Source: Taklimakanibacter sp050246735 (GTDB lineage: Bacteria > Pseudomonadota > Alphaproteobacteria > Rhizobiales > Aestuariivirgaceae). Taken from it: 64,000 bases of DNA. A program made the position numbers and the translations under genes. Under the pieces are notes generated by a model, which saw only the letters and a program-made list of their open reading frames with translations, had not been told where the DNA came from and did not search any database. Positions 8,842 to 17,790 of the stretch are shown here, one piece after another; positions within the stretch are counted from its first letter, which is position 1, and every line of letters starts with the position of its first letter. The stretch lies in assembly GCA_050246735.1 (NCBI GenBank), contig JBFWVM010000008.1:1-64000 (forward strand). The letters are read 5' to 3'.

Positions 8842-9788
8842 CCGAAGACCGGCGCGAAAGGCGCAACGCCCAGGACGCGCTCGACGATGATGAGGGCGAA
8901 AACGGCGAAGAGATAGAGGATCGAGAAGCCGAAGAGGCGCCGGCAGGCGCGGCGCGCCGCTTCGCCCTCGCGCCGGCGGTACACATCGAACGCATGCCAG
9001 AGAAAGGCGGCGCCGAGCAGCGCCGTCACGACCGTGTAGAGCATGCCCGTCGTGCCGAGAAGCGGCGGCAGGAAGGTGGCCGGCACCAGGATGAGGCTGT
9101 AGAGCAGGATCTGCCTGCGCGTCTCCGGGGCACCGGCGACATTGGGCAGCATCGGCACGTTGGCGCGCGCATAATCGTTCTCGCGGAACAGCGCCAGGGC
9201 CCAGAAATGCGGCGGCGTCCACATGAAGATGATGAGGAAGAGCGCGATCGAGGCGAGCGTGACCTGGCCGGTCGCCGCGGCCCAGCCGATCATCGGCGGG
9301 AAGGCGCCGGCCGCTCCGCCGATGACGATGTTCTGCGGCGTCGAGCGCTTGAGCCACATCGTGTAGACGACGACGTAGAAGAAGATGGTGAAAGCGAGAA
9401 GCGCCGCGGCGACGACGTTGACGAGAAGGCCCAGCACCAGCACCGAGCCCACGGCGAGAGCGAGACCGAAGCCGAGAGCCTCGCCCGGAAGTATGGCGCC
9501 GCGCGGCACCGGCCGGTTGGCGGTGCGCGCCATCACCGCGTCGATGTCGGCGTCATACCACATGTTGAGGGCGCCCGAGGCGCCGGCTCCCACCGCGATC
9601 GCCAGCAGCGCCACCAGGGCGAGCCAGGGATGGATGCCGCCCGGGGCCGCGACCAGCCCCGCAAGGGCGGTGAAGATGACGAGCGACATCACCCTGGGCT
9701 TGAGCAGGGTCCAATAGTCGCCGACCGAGCCCGCGCCGCCCAGGGCGGCGGAGCCGGTGTTGGAGATATCGGCGTGAATGTCGCTCAT
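8838..9788 (-). CDS. ctaB: Protoheme IX farnesyltransferase (heme O synthase)
   Basis: A 316-aa membrane prenyltransferase that attaches a farnesyl group to heme b to make heme o, the precursor of heme a for the neighbouring aa3 oxidase. The first allylic diphosphate motif is N-M-W-Y-D-A-D-I-D, with R-T-x-x-R-P following. Further signatures are W-L-K-R-S-T-P-Q-N-I-V-I-G-G-A-A-G-A and W-T-P-P-H-F-W-A-L-A-L. About nine helices are expected. The stop overlaps the next small gene by ATGA. Confidence 0.97.
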   Translation of the reverse strand: MSDIHADISNTGSAALGGAGSVGDYWTLLKPRVMSLVIFTALAGLVAAPGGIHPWLALVALLAIAVGAGASGALNMWYDADIDAVMARTANRPVPRGAILPGEALGFGLALAVGSVLVLGLLVNVVAAALLAFTIFFYVVVYTMWLKRSTPQNIVIGGAAGAFPPMIGWAAATGQVTLASIALFLIIFMWTPPHFWALALFRENDYARANVPMLPNVAGAPETRRQILLYSLILVPATFLPPLLGTTGMLYTVVTALLGAAFLWHAFDVYRRREGEAARRACRRLFGFSILYLFAVFALIIVERVLGVAPFAPVFG

Positions 9789-9843
9789 GCTGATCCTTCA
9801 ATGCGGCGAAGCCGCCTCGATCCGGCGGCCCCGCCTTGTTTCG

Positions 9844-11493
9844 TCACCGGATGACCGGCAGGGTGTTGAACTGGTGGAAAGGCGGCGGCGAGGACAAGGT
9901 CCATTCGAGCGTCGTCGCCCCCTCGCCCCACGGATTGTCGGCCGCCTTCTGCTTCCTGGCATAGGCCAGGTACACGCCATAGAGGAAGATCAGCACCGAG
10001 AAGCCCGAGATATAGGAGCCGATCGAGGACACCATGTTCCAGCCGGCATAGACTTCCGGATAGTCGATATATCGGCGCGGCATGCCGGCGAGGCCGAGGA
10101 AGTGCTGCGGGAAGAAGATCAGGTTCACGCCGATGAACTGGATCCAGAAATGCGCCTTGCCGATGGCTTCCGAATACATGTAGCCCGACATCTTCGGGAA
10201 CCAGTAGTACCAGGCGCCGAAGATGGCGAAGACGGCGCCCAGCGACAGCACGTAGTGGAAATGCGCAACGACGTAATAGGTGTCGTGCAATGACCGGTCG
10301 ACGCCGGCATTGGCCAGAATCACGCCCGTCACGCCGCCCACGGTGAACAGGAAGATGAAGCCGATCGCCCACAGCATCGGCGTCCTGAACTCGATCGAGC
10401 CGCCCCACATGGTGGCGATCCAGGAGAAGATCTTGACGCCGGTCGGCACCGCGATGATCATCGTGGCGGCGACGAAATAAGCCTGGGTGTCGGCGTCCAT
10501 GCCGACCGTATACATGTGGTGGGCCCAGACGACGAAGCCGACAACGCCGATCGCCACCATGGCGTAGGCCATGCCGAGATAGCCGAAGACCGGCTTCCTC
10601 GAGAAGGTCGACACGATGTGGCTGACGATGCCGAAACCGGGAAGGATGAGGATGTAGACTTCCGGGTGGCCGAAGAACCAGAACAGATGCTGGAACAGCA
10701 CCGGATCGCCGCCCTTGGACGCCACGAAGAAGCTGGTGCCGAAATTGCGGTCGGTCAGCAGCATGGTGATGGCGCCGGCGAGCACCGGCAGCGACAGGAG
10801 CAGCAGGAATACCGTCACCAGGATCGACCACACGAAGAGCGGCATCTTGTGCAGCGTCATGCCGGGCGCGCGCATGTTGAAGATCGTGGTGATGAAGTTG
10901 ATGGCGCCGAGGATGGACGAAGCGCCGGCTATGTGCAGGGCCAGGATGGCGAAGTCCATCGCCGGTCCCGGGTGGCCGGTCGTCGACAGCGGCGGATAGG
11001 CCGTCCAGCCGGTTCCGGCGCCATAGGCGCCCGCCGGGCCCTCGAAGAACATCGAGAGGAGAAGGAGCGCCAGGGCCGGAGGCAGCAGCCAGAACGAGAC
11101 GTTGTTCATGCGCGGAAACGCCATGTCGGGCGCGCCGATCATCAGGGGCACGAACCAGTTGCCGTAGCCGCCGATCATCGCCGGCATGACCATGAAGAAG
11201 ATCATGAGCAGGCCGTGCGCGGTCACGAACACGTTGAACATCTGCTTGCCGGCGTCGATCGAGGCGTTGGCTTCGCCGCCATAGACCATGGCCGCCAGGC
11301 CGTGGAAGAGCTGGATGCCGGGCTCGGCCAATTCGATGCGCATCAGCACCGAAAGCACGCCGCCGATCACGCCGGCGAAGATCGCGAACCACAGATACAT
11401 CGTGCCGATGTCCTTGTGATTGGTCGAATAGACGTAGCGCCGCCATCCGGTCGGATGGCCGTGATCAGCATGGGCGGTTGCGGCATGTGCCAT
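9844..11493 (-). CDS. ctaD: Cytochrome c oxidase subunit I
   Basis: The 549-aa catalytic subunit of aa3 oxidase, holding heme a, heme a3 and CuB in twelve helices. Visible signatures are the N-terminal S-T-N-H-K-D-I-G, the CuB region W-F-F-G-H-P-E-V-Y-I-L-I-L-P-G-F-G, the W-A-H-H-M-Y-T-V-G-M-D pair of histidines and the heme ligands in V-A-H-F-H-Y-V-L. Two starts are possible, 11499 and 11493. The AGAGG about nine bases upstream fits 11493 better. It is followed by ctaB. Confidence 0.97.
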   Translation of the reverse strand: MAHAATAHADHGHPTGWRRYVYSTNHKDIGTMYLWFAIFAGVIGGVLSVLMRIELAEPGIQLFHGLAAMVYGGEANASIDAGKQMFNVFVTAHGLLMIFFMVMPAMIGGYGNWFVPLMIGAPDMAFPRMNNVSFWLLPPALALLLLSMFFEGPAGAYGAGTGWTAYPPLSTTGHPGPAMDFAILALHIAGASSILGAINFITTIFNMRAPGMTLHKMPLFVWSILVTVFLLLLSLPVLAGAITMLLTDRNFGTSFFVASKGGDPVLFQHLFWFFGHPEVYILILPGFGIVSHIVSTFSRKPVFGYLGMAYAMVAIGVVGFVVWAHHMYTVGMDADTQAYFVAATMIIAVPTGVKIFSWIATMWGGSIEFRTPMLWAIGFIFLFTVGGVTGVILANAGVDRSLHDTYYVVAHFHYVLSLGAVFAIFGAWYYWFPKMSGYMYSEAIGKAHFWIQFIGVNLIFFPQHFLGLAGMPRRYIDYPEVYAGWNMVSSIGSYISGFSVLIFLYGVYLAYARKQKAADNPWGEGATTLEWTLSSPPPFHQFNTLPVIR

Positions 11494-11535
11494 GTTCATT
11501 AACCTCTAAATCTGTCTCCCGTCGCCGGGAGCCCT

Positions 11536-12420
11536 TTATTTCTGCGCGACCCGGCCCTCGGCCTTGAGCAGCGCCATCAGATAGTCGCGCGCCTCGTCCG
11601 CGCCGGCGGTCTTGATCTTCTGGGACCATGCGTCGAAGTCGGCCTGCGAGACGACATGGACCTCGATCGGCATGAAAGCGTGATCCTTGCCGCAGAGTTC
11701 CGAGCACTGGCCGTAATAGACGCCCTCCTTGGTGGCCTCGAACCAGTCCTCGTTGAGGCGGCCGGGAATGGCGTCGATCTTCATGCCGAAGGCGGGGATC
11801 GTCCAGGCATGGATGATGCCCTCGGGATCGGCCGTCACATGCAGGCGCACGACCTTGTTGACCGGCACGACCACCGGGACGTCGGTCGACAGCAGCCAGG
11901 TGTCGTCGGGCCCGAGCTGGTCCTTGGGCTTGAGGTAGGCGGTGAAGGAGACCTGCGCCGAACCGTCCTCGTTGGTGCCGAGGTCGGGATATTCGTAAGT
12001 CCAGTTCCAGGACGGATTGCCGATGACCTTGATGGTCATGTCGCCCTGGGGCACGTCGCGCTGGAAATAGAGAAGCCTGAAGGAGGGAATGGCGATGACG
12101 ACCAGGATGATGATCGGGATCACCGTCCACAGGACCTCGACCAGGGTGTTGTGAGTCGTCTTGGAGGGGACCGGGTTGGCCTTGGCGTTGAACTTCACCA
12201 TCACGAAGATGAGAAGGCCCAGCACGAAGAGCGTGATGACGGTGACGATCGGCAGGAGCAGATAGTTGTGGAACCAGTGGATGAACTGGGCGACCGGGGT
12301 GACGCCCGGCTGCAGGCCCATCTGCCAGGGAACGGCATGCCCGCCGGCCTCGGCCAGTGCAGCACCGGCGCCGGCCACCCAGGCCAGCGCGGCGCCCGCC
12401 CAAAGTTTCGCAAATCTCAT
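11536..12420 (-). CDS. ctaC: Cytochrome c oxidase subunit II
   Basis: A 294-aa subunit carrying the CuA centre that accepts electrons from cytochrome c. It has a signal peptide (1-23), two membrane helices (about 54-76 and 96-115) and a periplasmic cupredoxin domain. The CuA ligands are all visible: H204, C239, E241, C243, H247 and M250. The ATG at 12420 is chosen for the good signal peptide and the GAGG about 9 bases upstream; a longer frame to 12552 lacks homology. It is the first gene of the oxidase operon. Confidence 0.97.
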   Translation of the reverse strand: MRFAKLWAGAALAWVAGAGAALAEAGGHAVPWQMGLQPGVTPVAQFIHWFHNYLLLPIVTVITLFVLGLLIFVMVKFNAKANPVPSKTTHNTLVEVLWTVIPIIILVVIAIPSFRLLYFQRDVPQGDMTIKVIGNPSWNWTYEYPDLGTNEDGSAQVSFTAYLKPKDQLGPDDTWLLSTDVPVVVPVNKVVRLHVTADPEGIIHAWTIPAFGMKIDAIPGRLNEDWFEATKEGVYYGQCSELCGKDHAFMPIEVHVVSQADFDAWSQKIKTAGADEARDYLMALLKAEGRVAQK

Positions 12421-12694
12421 TCCCGCCTCTTTCCTATGCCTTATTGCTTCGCTCAATAATAGGCGAAGACCTGCCTTTTCAGCGATCCGGAACCAATTGT
12501 GAACCACATTCGCCAAGCCGCCGCAACCAAGCCGGGCGCGGCAAAACGTCATTGCGCCAGGGGCCTTTGCAGCAATCGGAATTCCGCCTCATTTTTTGCG
12601 AACAAACGCGCGCCGGAGGTGCTTTCGTGATTGTCTAACAGCCTTGAGAGCGCTAATAGCCGCCCCGCGAATCGAGACATACGAGGATAGCCCC
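12421..12694. other. Divergent promoter region between ctaC and ialB
   Basis: 274 bases without a gene, lying between divergently transcribed ctaC and ialB. It is less GC-rich than its surroundings and should hold both promoters. I see no convincing operator; the only structure noted is a short inverted repeat ATTG…CAAT near 12444-12456. Confidence 0.5.
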
Positions 12695-13345
12695 GTGCCA
12701 ATCTTTTCCAGACAGTCCTTGCGTTTGGCCGCTTTGACGGTGGCCGCCCTCCTGGTCGCAAGCCCGGCCTTCGCCCAGGAGGAACAGGCGCCGCAAAAGA
12801 ACAATTTCGGTCCGCGCAATCCGCAGGCGCAGAACAAGCAGGGCCAGCCCGGCCCGCGCGCCAAGAGGGGGCCGGCACCCGAGGTCATCGCCACCCACGG
12901 CGACTGGAAGATCCAGTGCGAGGCGGCCGGCAAGGCCGATGCGGCCAAGACGGAAGGACAGCCCGAGAACGACAAGCAATGCGCCATGGTGCAGACGGCA
13001 AGGAGCGAGAAGAACGCCAAGCTCGGCCTCACCACCGTCTTCGTGCGCGGCAAGCAGAACGGCAAGGACATCACCATGATGCGCATCCTGGCCCCGATCG
13101 GCGTCTACCTTCCGACCGGCGTGGCGCTCGAGGTCGACGGCGGCGCCATCGGCCGCATCCCCTTCATGCGCTGCCTGCCGCAGATCTGCGTGGCCTTCGG
13201 CGAAGCGGGCAACCAGACGCTGGACAAGTTCCGGAAAGGCTCCGCCGCCAACTTCATCATCTATGAGGCGCCGGGCATCGGCATGCCGGTCAAGTTCTCC
13301 CTCAACGGCTTCGCCGCCGCCTACACGGCCCTGGGCAAGCTCTGA
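12695..13345 (+). CDS. Invasion-associated locus B (IalB) family protein
   Basis: A 216-aa exported protein. The signal peptide (about 1-28, ending A-F-A-Q) is followed by a Gln/Pro/Gly-rich linker (about 29-62) and an IalB domain with two conserved cysteine pairs (around D-W-K-I-Q-C … Q-C-A-M and M-R-C-L-P-Q-I-C). IalB was named from Bartonella, but homologues are widespread in alphaproteobacteria and their role in the periplasm is unclear. The GTG at 12695 is preferred, with GAGGAT upstream; the earlier in-frame start adds unrelated residues before the signal peptide. Confidence 0.88.
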   Translation: MPIFSRQSLRLAALTVAALLVASPAFAQEEQAPQKNNFGPRNPQAQNKQGQPGPRAKRGPAPEVIATHGDWKIQCEAAGKADAAKTEGQPENDKQCAMVQTARSEKNAKLGLTTVFVRGKQNGKDITMMRILAPIGVYLPTGVALEVDGGAIGRIPFMRCLPQICVAFGEAGNQTLDKFRKGSAANFIIYEAPGIGMPVKFSLNGFAAAYTALGKL

Positions 13346-13360
13346 GCGGCCCGGCCCAAG

Positions 13361-14773
13361 GTGATCTCGCTCCTCGAAAAGGCGCAAGTCTCGCGGAGCG
13401 CGGCGGCGCATATCCTCGATTCCGCCCTTCACGGCGCCGACGACGGCGAGCTCTTCGTCGAAGAGCGCCTTTCCGAGCGGGCGGTCTTCGACGACGGGCG
13501 GCTCAAATCGGCGAGCTTCGACGAGGCGCAGGGATTCGGCCTGCGCGTGGTCAGCGGCGAGACGCAAGGCTATTCGCATTCGACCGAAGTCTCCGCCGCC
13601 GCCATGAGGCGGGCGGGCGACATCTGCCGCACCATCATCGGGAGCACCTCTTCCGGCATCTTCCCGGCACCGGCGCGCACCAACCGCCAGCTCTATGTGG
13701 CGCAGAATCCTTCCGATCATTTCGCCTTCGCCGACAAGGTGGCGCTTCTGCAGCGCGTCGACGATTTCGCCCGCAAGGCGGATCCGCGCGTCAGGCAGGT
13801 GACGGTATCGCTCTCCGGCGACTGGCAGGAGATCGAGATCATGCGCGCCGGCGGCGAGGCCTATCGCGACAGCCGGCCGCTCGTGCGCTTCTCGGTGACG
13901 GTGATGGCCTCGGATGGCGCCGAGCGCGCCAGCGGCACCCATGGCTTCGGCGGACGCGGCCTCTATGGCGATCATCTCACAGATCGGAAATGGCAGGATG
14001 CCGTTAGGGAAGCGGTGCGCCAGGCGCTGGTGGGCCTCGAAGCGAAGCCGGCGCCGGCGGGCGAGATGGACGTGGTGCTCGGTCCCGGCTGGCCCGGCAT
14101 CCTGCTGCATGAAGCGATCGGCCATGGCCTCGAAGGCGACTTCAACCGCAAGCGGACCAGCGCCTTTTCCGGCCTGATGGGAACGCGGATCGCCGCGCCC
14201 GGCATCACCGTCGTCGACGACGGGACCGTGCCGGGGGCGCGCGGGTCGCTCGCCATCGACGACGAGGGAACGCCTTCCTCCACGACGACGCTCATCGAGG
14301 ACGGCGTCCTGGTCGGCTATATGCAGGACCGGCTCAACGCCCGGCTCATGGGCATGAAGCCCACCGGCAACGGGCGGCGCCAGTCCTTCGCCCACAACCC
14401 CATGCCGCGCATGACCAACACCTACATGCTCAACGGCGACAGGCATCCGCAGGAGATCCTGGCCTCGGTGAAGCGCGGCCTCTACGCCAGATCCTTCGGC
14501 GGCGGCCAGGTCGACATCACCTCCGGCAAGTTCGTCTTCTCCTGCACCGAGGCCTATCTCATCGAGAACGGCCGCCTCGGCGCGCCGGTCAAGGGCGCCA
14601 CGATCATCGGCAACGGCGCCGACGCGCTCAAGCGCATCTCCATGGTCGGCAACGACATGGCGCTCGATCCCGGCATCGGCACCTGCGGCAAGCAGGGCCA
14701 GGGTGTCCCGGTCTGCGTCGGCCAGCCGAGCCTCAGGCTGGACCAGATCACCGTCGGCGGCACCGCGGCGTAA
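13361..14773 (+). CDS. tldD: Metalloprotease TldD
   Basis: A 470-aa subunit of the TldD/TldE zinc protease, which degrades unfolded peptides and processes some ribosomally made peptides. The zinc motif H-E-A-I-G-H is at residues 250-255, with G-L-E-G-D-F after it. The start is GTG at 13361, 15 bases after ialB. Its partner TldE (PmbA) is encoded 10 kb away at 24619-25956, so both halves of the heterodimer are present although unlinked. Confidence 0.96.
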   Translation: MISLLEKAQVSRSAAAHILDSALHGADDGELFVEERLSERAVFDDGRLKSASFDEAQGFGLRVVSGETQGYSHSTEVSAAAMRRAGDICRTIIGSTSSGIFPAPARTNRQLYVAQNPSDHFAFADKVALLQRVDDFARKADPRVRQVTVSLSGDWQEIEIMRAGGEAYRDSRPLVRFSVTVMASDGAERASGTHGFGGRGLYGDHLTDRKWQDAVREAVRQALVGLEAKPAPAGEMDVVLGPGWPGILLHEAIGHGLEGDFNRKRTSAFSGLMGTRIAAPGITVVDDGTVPGARGSLAIDDEGTPSSTTTLIEDGVLVGYMQDRLNARLMGMKPTGNGRRQSFAHNPMPRMTNTYMLNGDRHPQEILASVKRGLYARSFGGGQVDITSGKFVFSCTEAYLIENGRLGAPVKGATIIGNGADALKRISMVGNDMALDPGIGTCGKQGQGVPVCVGQPSLRLDQITVGGTAA

Positions 14774-14807
14774 GCCGCCTCCCTCCCTCGGTGAGCCATC
14801 GTTCGGT

Positions 14808-15038
14808 TCACTGAGCTGCCTCAAATTCCGCTATGGCCTTCAACAGCCGGTCTGCATTGCGCGGGCTCCCCAAGAGATGAAGGCTTTCTTCATACGAGGC
14901 GAAGTCTTCGAGAGAAATGAGCACGGCGGCTGGCTTGCCGCGGCCGCGCGTGATGAGCACCGGCTCATGATCTTCAGTCATGCCGTCCAGCGTGGCCGCC
15001 AGATTCCGGCGCAGCTCGCTGAAGGGTCTGGTCTTCAT
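14808..15038 (-). CDS. Phd/YefM-family antitoxin, orphan
   Basis: A 76-aa protein of the Phd/YefM antitoxin family. The N-terminal DNA-binding half has F-S-E-L-R-R-N-L … E-P-V-L-I-T-R-G-R-G-K-P-A-A-V-L-I-S, the hallmark of the fold, followed by a short acidic toxin-binding tail. No RelE, YoeB or Doc toxin lies next to it; downstream is the convergent tldD. Its ATG overlaps the aminotransferase stop (ATGA), so it is coupled to that gene rather than to a toxin. Confidence 0.85.
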   Translation of the reverse strand: MKTRPFSELRRNLAATLDGMTEDHEPVLITRGRGKPAAVLISLEDFASYEESLHLLGSPRNADRLLKAIAEFEAAQ

Positions 15039-16213
15039 GGCCAGCGGCCCATCTCGGCGCACAATTCGACCAGCCGGTCGACCTCCTCTTCGGTATTGTA
15101 GTAGTGCGGCGAGGCGCGGACGAGATCGGGCAGGCGGCGCCTCTCGGCATCGATGCGGGTGCTCGCCGGCTCCGACGCGCCGATGATGACCCCCGCCGCT
15201 TCCGCCTTTCTCACGACCTCGCGGGCATCGACGCCGTCGACGGTGAAGCTCACGATGGCCGACGGGTCGCGGCCGAGATCGCGCAAGGTGACGCCGGCGA
15301 TGCGTGAAAGCCCGTCGCGCAATCTGCGCGACAGATCGCGGCAGCGCGCCTCGATCGCGGCGAGGCCGATGCCGAGCGCATAATCGACGGCGGCGCCGAG
15401 CCCCAGGCGTGCGGCGTAGTTGTTCTCCCAATTCTCGAAGCGGCGGGCGTCGGGACGCAGCTCGTAGCGGTCGCGCGCCACCCAGGGCGCGGCATAATGA
15501 TCGATCACCGGCGGCTCGAGACGGTCGAGCAGGCCCTTGCGCACATAGAGAAAGCCGGTGCCGCGCGGGCCGCGCAGGAACTTGCGGCCCGTCGCCGACA
15601 GCATGTCGCAGTTGAGCGCCTCGACATCGGCCGCCATCTGGCCGACCGCCTGGCAGGCGTCGAGCAGATAGGGAATGCCATGCGCCCTGGCGATGCGCCC
15701 GATGGCGGCCGCCGGATTGGCGAGACCGCCATTGGTCGGGACCCAGGTCACAGCGATGAGCTTGACGCTACGGTCGATCATGCCTTCGAGGGCGGCAAGG
15801 TCGAGCTCGCCCGTCGCATCGCTCGGCACGACATCGATCACCGCACCGGTGCGCCTGGCCACCTGCAGGAACGCCACGTAGTTGGCGCCATATTCGGCTT
15901 CGGCGGTGAGGATGCGGTCGCCCGGCGCGAAGGCCAGCGAATAGAAAGCCATCTGCCAGGCGACGGTCGCATTCTCGACCAAAGCTATTTCCTCGGCGGC
16001 TGCATTGAGAAGGCGTGCCACCGACGAATAGACCGCCTCGCAGCGCTTCTCCTCGCGCCGCGCCGCCGCATAGCCGCCGATCTCCGCCTCGAGGTCGATG
16101 TGATCCTTGACCGCCCGGACCACCGGACGCGGCATGAGCGCCGCCCCGGCATTATGCAGGTAGGCGAGGCGCGCCGCGGCCGGCGTGTCGCTCCTGATCT
16201 TCGTCAGGTCCAT
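15035..16213 (-). CDS. Class V aminotransferase (cysteine desulfurase-like)
   Basis: A 392-aa pyridoxal-phosphate enzyme of aminotransferase class V. The cofactor lysine is in S-A-T-G-R-K-F-L-R-G-P-R-G-T-G-F, and the aspartate that pairs with the cofactor nitrogen is in L-L-D-A-C-Q-A-V-G-Q. The G-R-K-F-L-R-G-P-R pattern resembles isopenicillin-N-epimerase or ergothioneine C-S lyase-like members more than IscS. There is no conserved catalytic cysteine loop. The ATG at 16213 has GAGGGG upstream. The substrate is unknown. Confidence 0.88.
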   Translation of the reverse strand: MDLTKIRSDTPAAARLAYLHNAGAALMPRPVVRAVKDHIDLEAEIGGYAAARREEKRCEAVYSSVARLLNAAAEEIALVENATVAWQMAFYSLAFAPGDRILTAEAEYGANYVAFLQVARRTGAVIDVVPSDATGELDLAALEGMIDRSVKLIAVTWVPTNGGLANPAAAIGRIARAHGIPYLLDACQAVGQMAADVEALNCDMLSATGRKFLRGPRGTGFLYVRKGLLDRLEPPVIDHYAAPWVARDRYELRPDARRFENWENNYAARLGLGAAVDYALGIGLAAIEARCRDLSRRLRDGLSRIAGVTLRDLGRDPSAIVSFTVDGVDAREVVRKAEAAGVIIGASEPASTRIDAERRRLPDLVRASPHYYNTEEEVDRLVELCAEMGRWP

Positions 16214-16351
16214 CGTCCCCTCTTTTCCGAGATCGTCGGGCAATGCAGGCGCCCGACCTAGCGGGCTCCCGACGGCTTGTCAAAACGGCGTCGCAGGCGC
16301 ATTCATCATGAGGGATCGGAAATCGGGTTTGCACGCGGGACCACCGACGGC

Positions 16352-16969
16352 ATGGCCATTGAAATAGCCATATTCGATCTCGACGACGTCCTCTGCCGCT
16401 ATGATCTCGGCAGGAGGCTCAGGGTCCTGTCGCGGGTTTCCGGCAAGATGCCGCGCGACATCCGCGCGGCCTTGTGGGATTCGGGCTTCGAGGACGCCGC
16501 CGATGCCGGACAATATCCGACGCCCCGGGAATATCTCGCCGAATTCGGCCGGCGCCTCGGCCATCCGATCAGCCGCGCGCAATGGATCGAAGCGCGGCGG
16601 GCCGCGATCGCGCCGTGGCCGGACATGCTCTCGCTCATCCGCCGGATCGCACCGCGCACGAGAATCGCGCTGTTCAGCAACAACGGCCCATTGATGAAGG
16701 AGAGCCTGGCCGAGGTCTTCCCCGCGGCCGCCGAGCTGTTCGGCAAGGATTGCTATTTCTCCTGCGAGTTCCGCACGAAGAAGCCCGATCCCGAGAGCTA
16801 CCGGCGGCTCATGGCGCATCTCGGGATCGATCCCCCGCAAGCCTGGTTCACCGACGACAAGAAGTCGAACGTCGACGGCGCCCGCATCGCCGGGCTCCAT
16901 GCCCATCATTTCGTCTCGGCGGCGCAGCTTCGCCGGGATCTCCTCGAACGGCAATTGATCCTCGCATGA
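16352..16969 (+). CDS. HAD superfamily hydrolase
   Basis: A 205-aa haloacid-dehalogenase-like phosphatase. Motif I is F-D-L-D-D-V-L, motif II is L-F-S-N-N, and motifs III/IV are in K-K-P-D-P-E-S-Y and W-F-T-D-D-K-K-S-N-V-D-G. The second aspartate of motif I is kept, so phosphatase or phosphotransferase activity is expected. The start at 16352 gives M-A-I-E-I-A-I-F-D-L-D; an earlier in-frame start adds a basic stretch without homology. It is divergent from the aminotransferase gene. The substrate is not predictable. Confidence 0.87.
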   Translation: MAIEIAIFDLDDVLCRYDLGRRLRVLSRVSGKMPRDIRAALWDSGFEDAADAGQYPTPREYLAEFGRRLGHPISRAQWIEARRAAIAPWPDMLSLIRRIAPRTRIALFSNNGPLMKESLAEVFPAAAELFGKDCYFSCEFRTKKPDPESYRRLMAHLGIDPPQAWFTDDKKSNVDGARIAGLHAHHFVSAAQLRRDLLERQLILA

Positions 16970-17030
16970 GTCCGGCGCGGACGCGCGCGGGGCGCCCGGT
17001 CGCTGATCCGGCCGTGCGGCGGCGCGCGGC

Positions 17031-17771
17031 ATGGCGCCAGGCCCGCTCATCTTCGGTATTGCCTCCCTTGCGCGGGCCTATAGGATCGTGAAGGCAATCG
17101 AAAAGCAGGCGGCCCGAATGGCGGTGATGGATATTCTGCGCGGCGCCCAGAACGGGGAGTTCTTCGCCAATGCCGGGCGCGCGGCGGGTGTCGATGCGGC
17201 CGAGGCCGAGCGCCGGCTCGGCACGCTGGCGCCGGCCATCGTGCTCGAATTGCGCAAGCGCGCCGAAGACCCGCAGGCCTTCGAAGATATTCTCGACCTT
17301 CTGGACGGCGGCAATGGCGACGTCTTTCTCGACGATGCAAGCCTGATCTACGATCCCGAGATCGTGGACGACGGCAAGGCGGTGCTCGCCGACCTCTACG
17401 GATCGGCGACGCAAGCGCACAAGGCGCTGGCGATCCGGGCCGATGATGCGGCGGCGCAACGGCTCGCCGCGATCGGGGCGAGCGCCGTGCTCGCCGCCCT
17501 GGCGCGCAGCTACAGGCAGCCCCTGGGCCTGACGGCCGCCGCCGAGGCGGCCGGCGATGCCGGGCAAGGCGGCATCCTCTCGACGATCGTCGATGCCCTC
17601 ATCAAAGGCGCGGTGCAAGGCGCCAAACGCCAGATCACGCCGCGGCGGCGACGGCGCAGGACGACCAGCTATTTCGGCACGCACAAAAAGCGCCCGCGGC
17701 GCCGCCGGCGCGGCAAGGCACCGTCGCTCGAGCAGATTTTCGGCGAATTGCTGGGAACCCTTCGGCTTTAA
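17031..17771 (+). CDS. DUF937 family protein with strongly basic tail
   Basis: A 246-aa protein whose central part (about 35-190) matches the DUF937 fold, all-helical with the phrase D-I-L-D-L-L-D-G-G-N. The C-terminus is exceptionally basic (two runs of five or six arginines around 208-232), suggesting binding to nucleic acid or another polyanion. The function is unknown. Starts at 17031 and 17118 are both possible and neither has a clear ribosome site. It lies 19 bases before a second DUF937 gene, so the two probably form an operon. Confidence 0.75.
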   Translation: MAPGPLIFGIASLARAYRIVKAIEKQAARMAVMDILRGAQNGEFFANAGRAAGVDAAEAERRLGTLAPAIVLELRKRAEDPQAFEDILDLLDGGNGDVFLDDASLIYDPEIVDDGKAVLADLYGSATQAHKALAIRADDAAAQRLAAIGASAVLAALARSYRQPLGLTAAAEAAGDAGQGGILSTIVDALIKGAVQGAKRQITPRRRRRRTTSYFGTHKKRPRRRRRGKAPSLEQIFGELLGTLRL

Positions 17772-17790
17772 CTGCAGGTGGAGACATGAA

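Noticed and set aside
14774..14807. Possible toxin gene beside the Phd-type antitoxin
   Set aside because: Only 34 bases separate it from tldD; no frame of useful length exists on either strand.
12653..14824. 723-codon open frame on the minus strand across ialB and tldD
   Set aside because: Covers two convincing plus-strand genes and shows no family signature.
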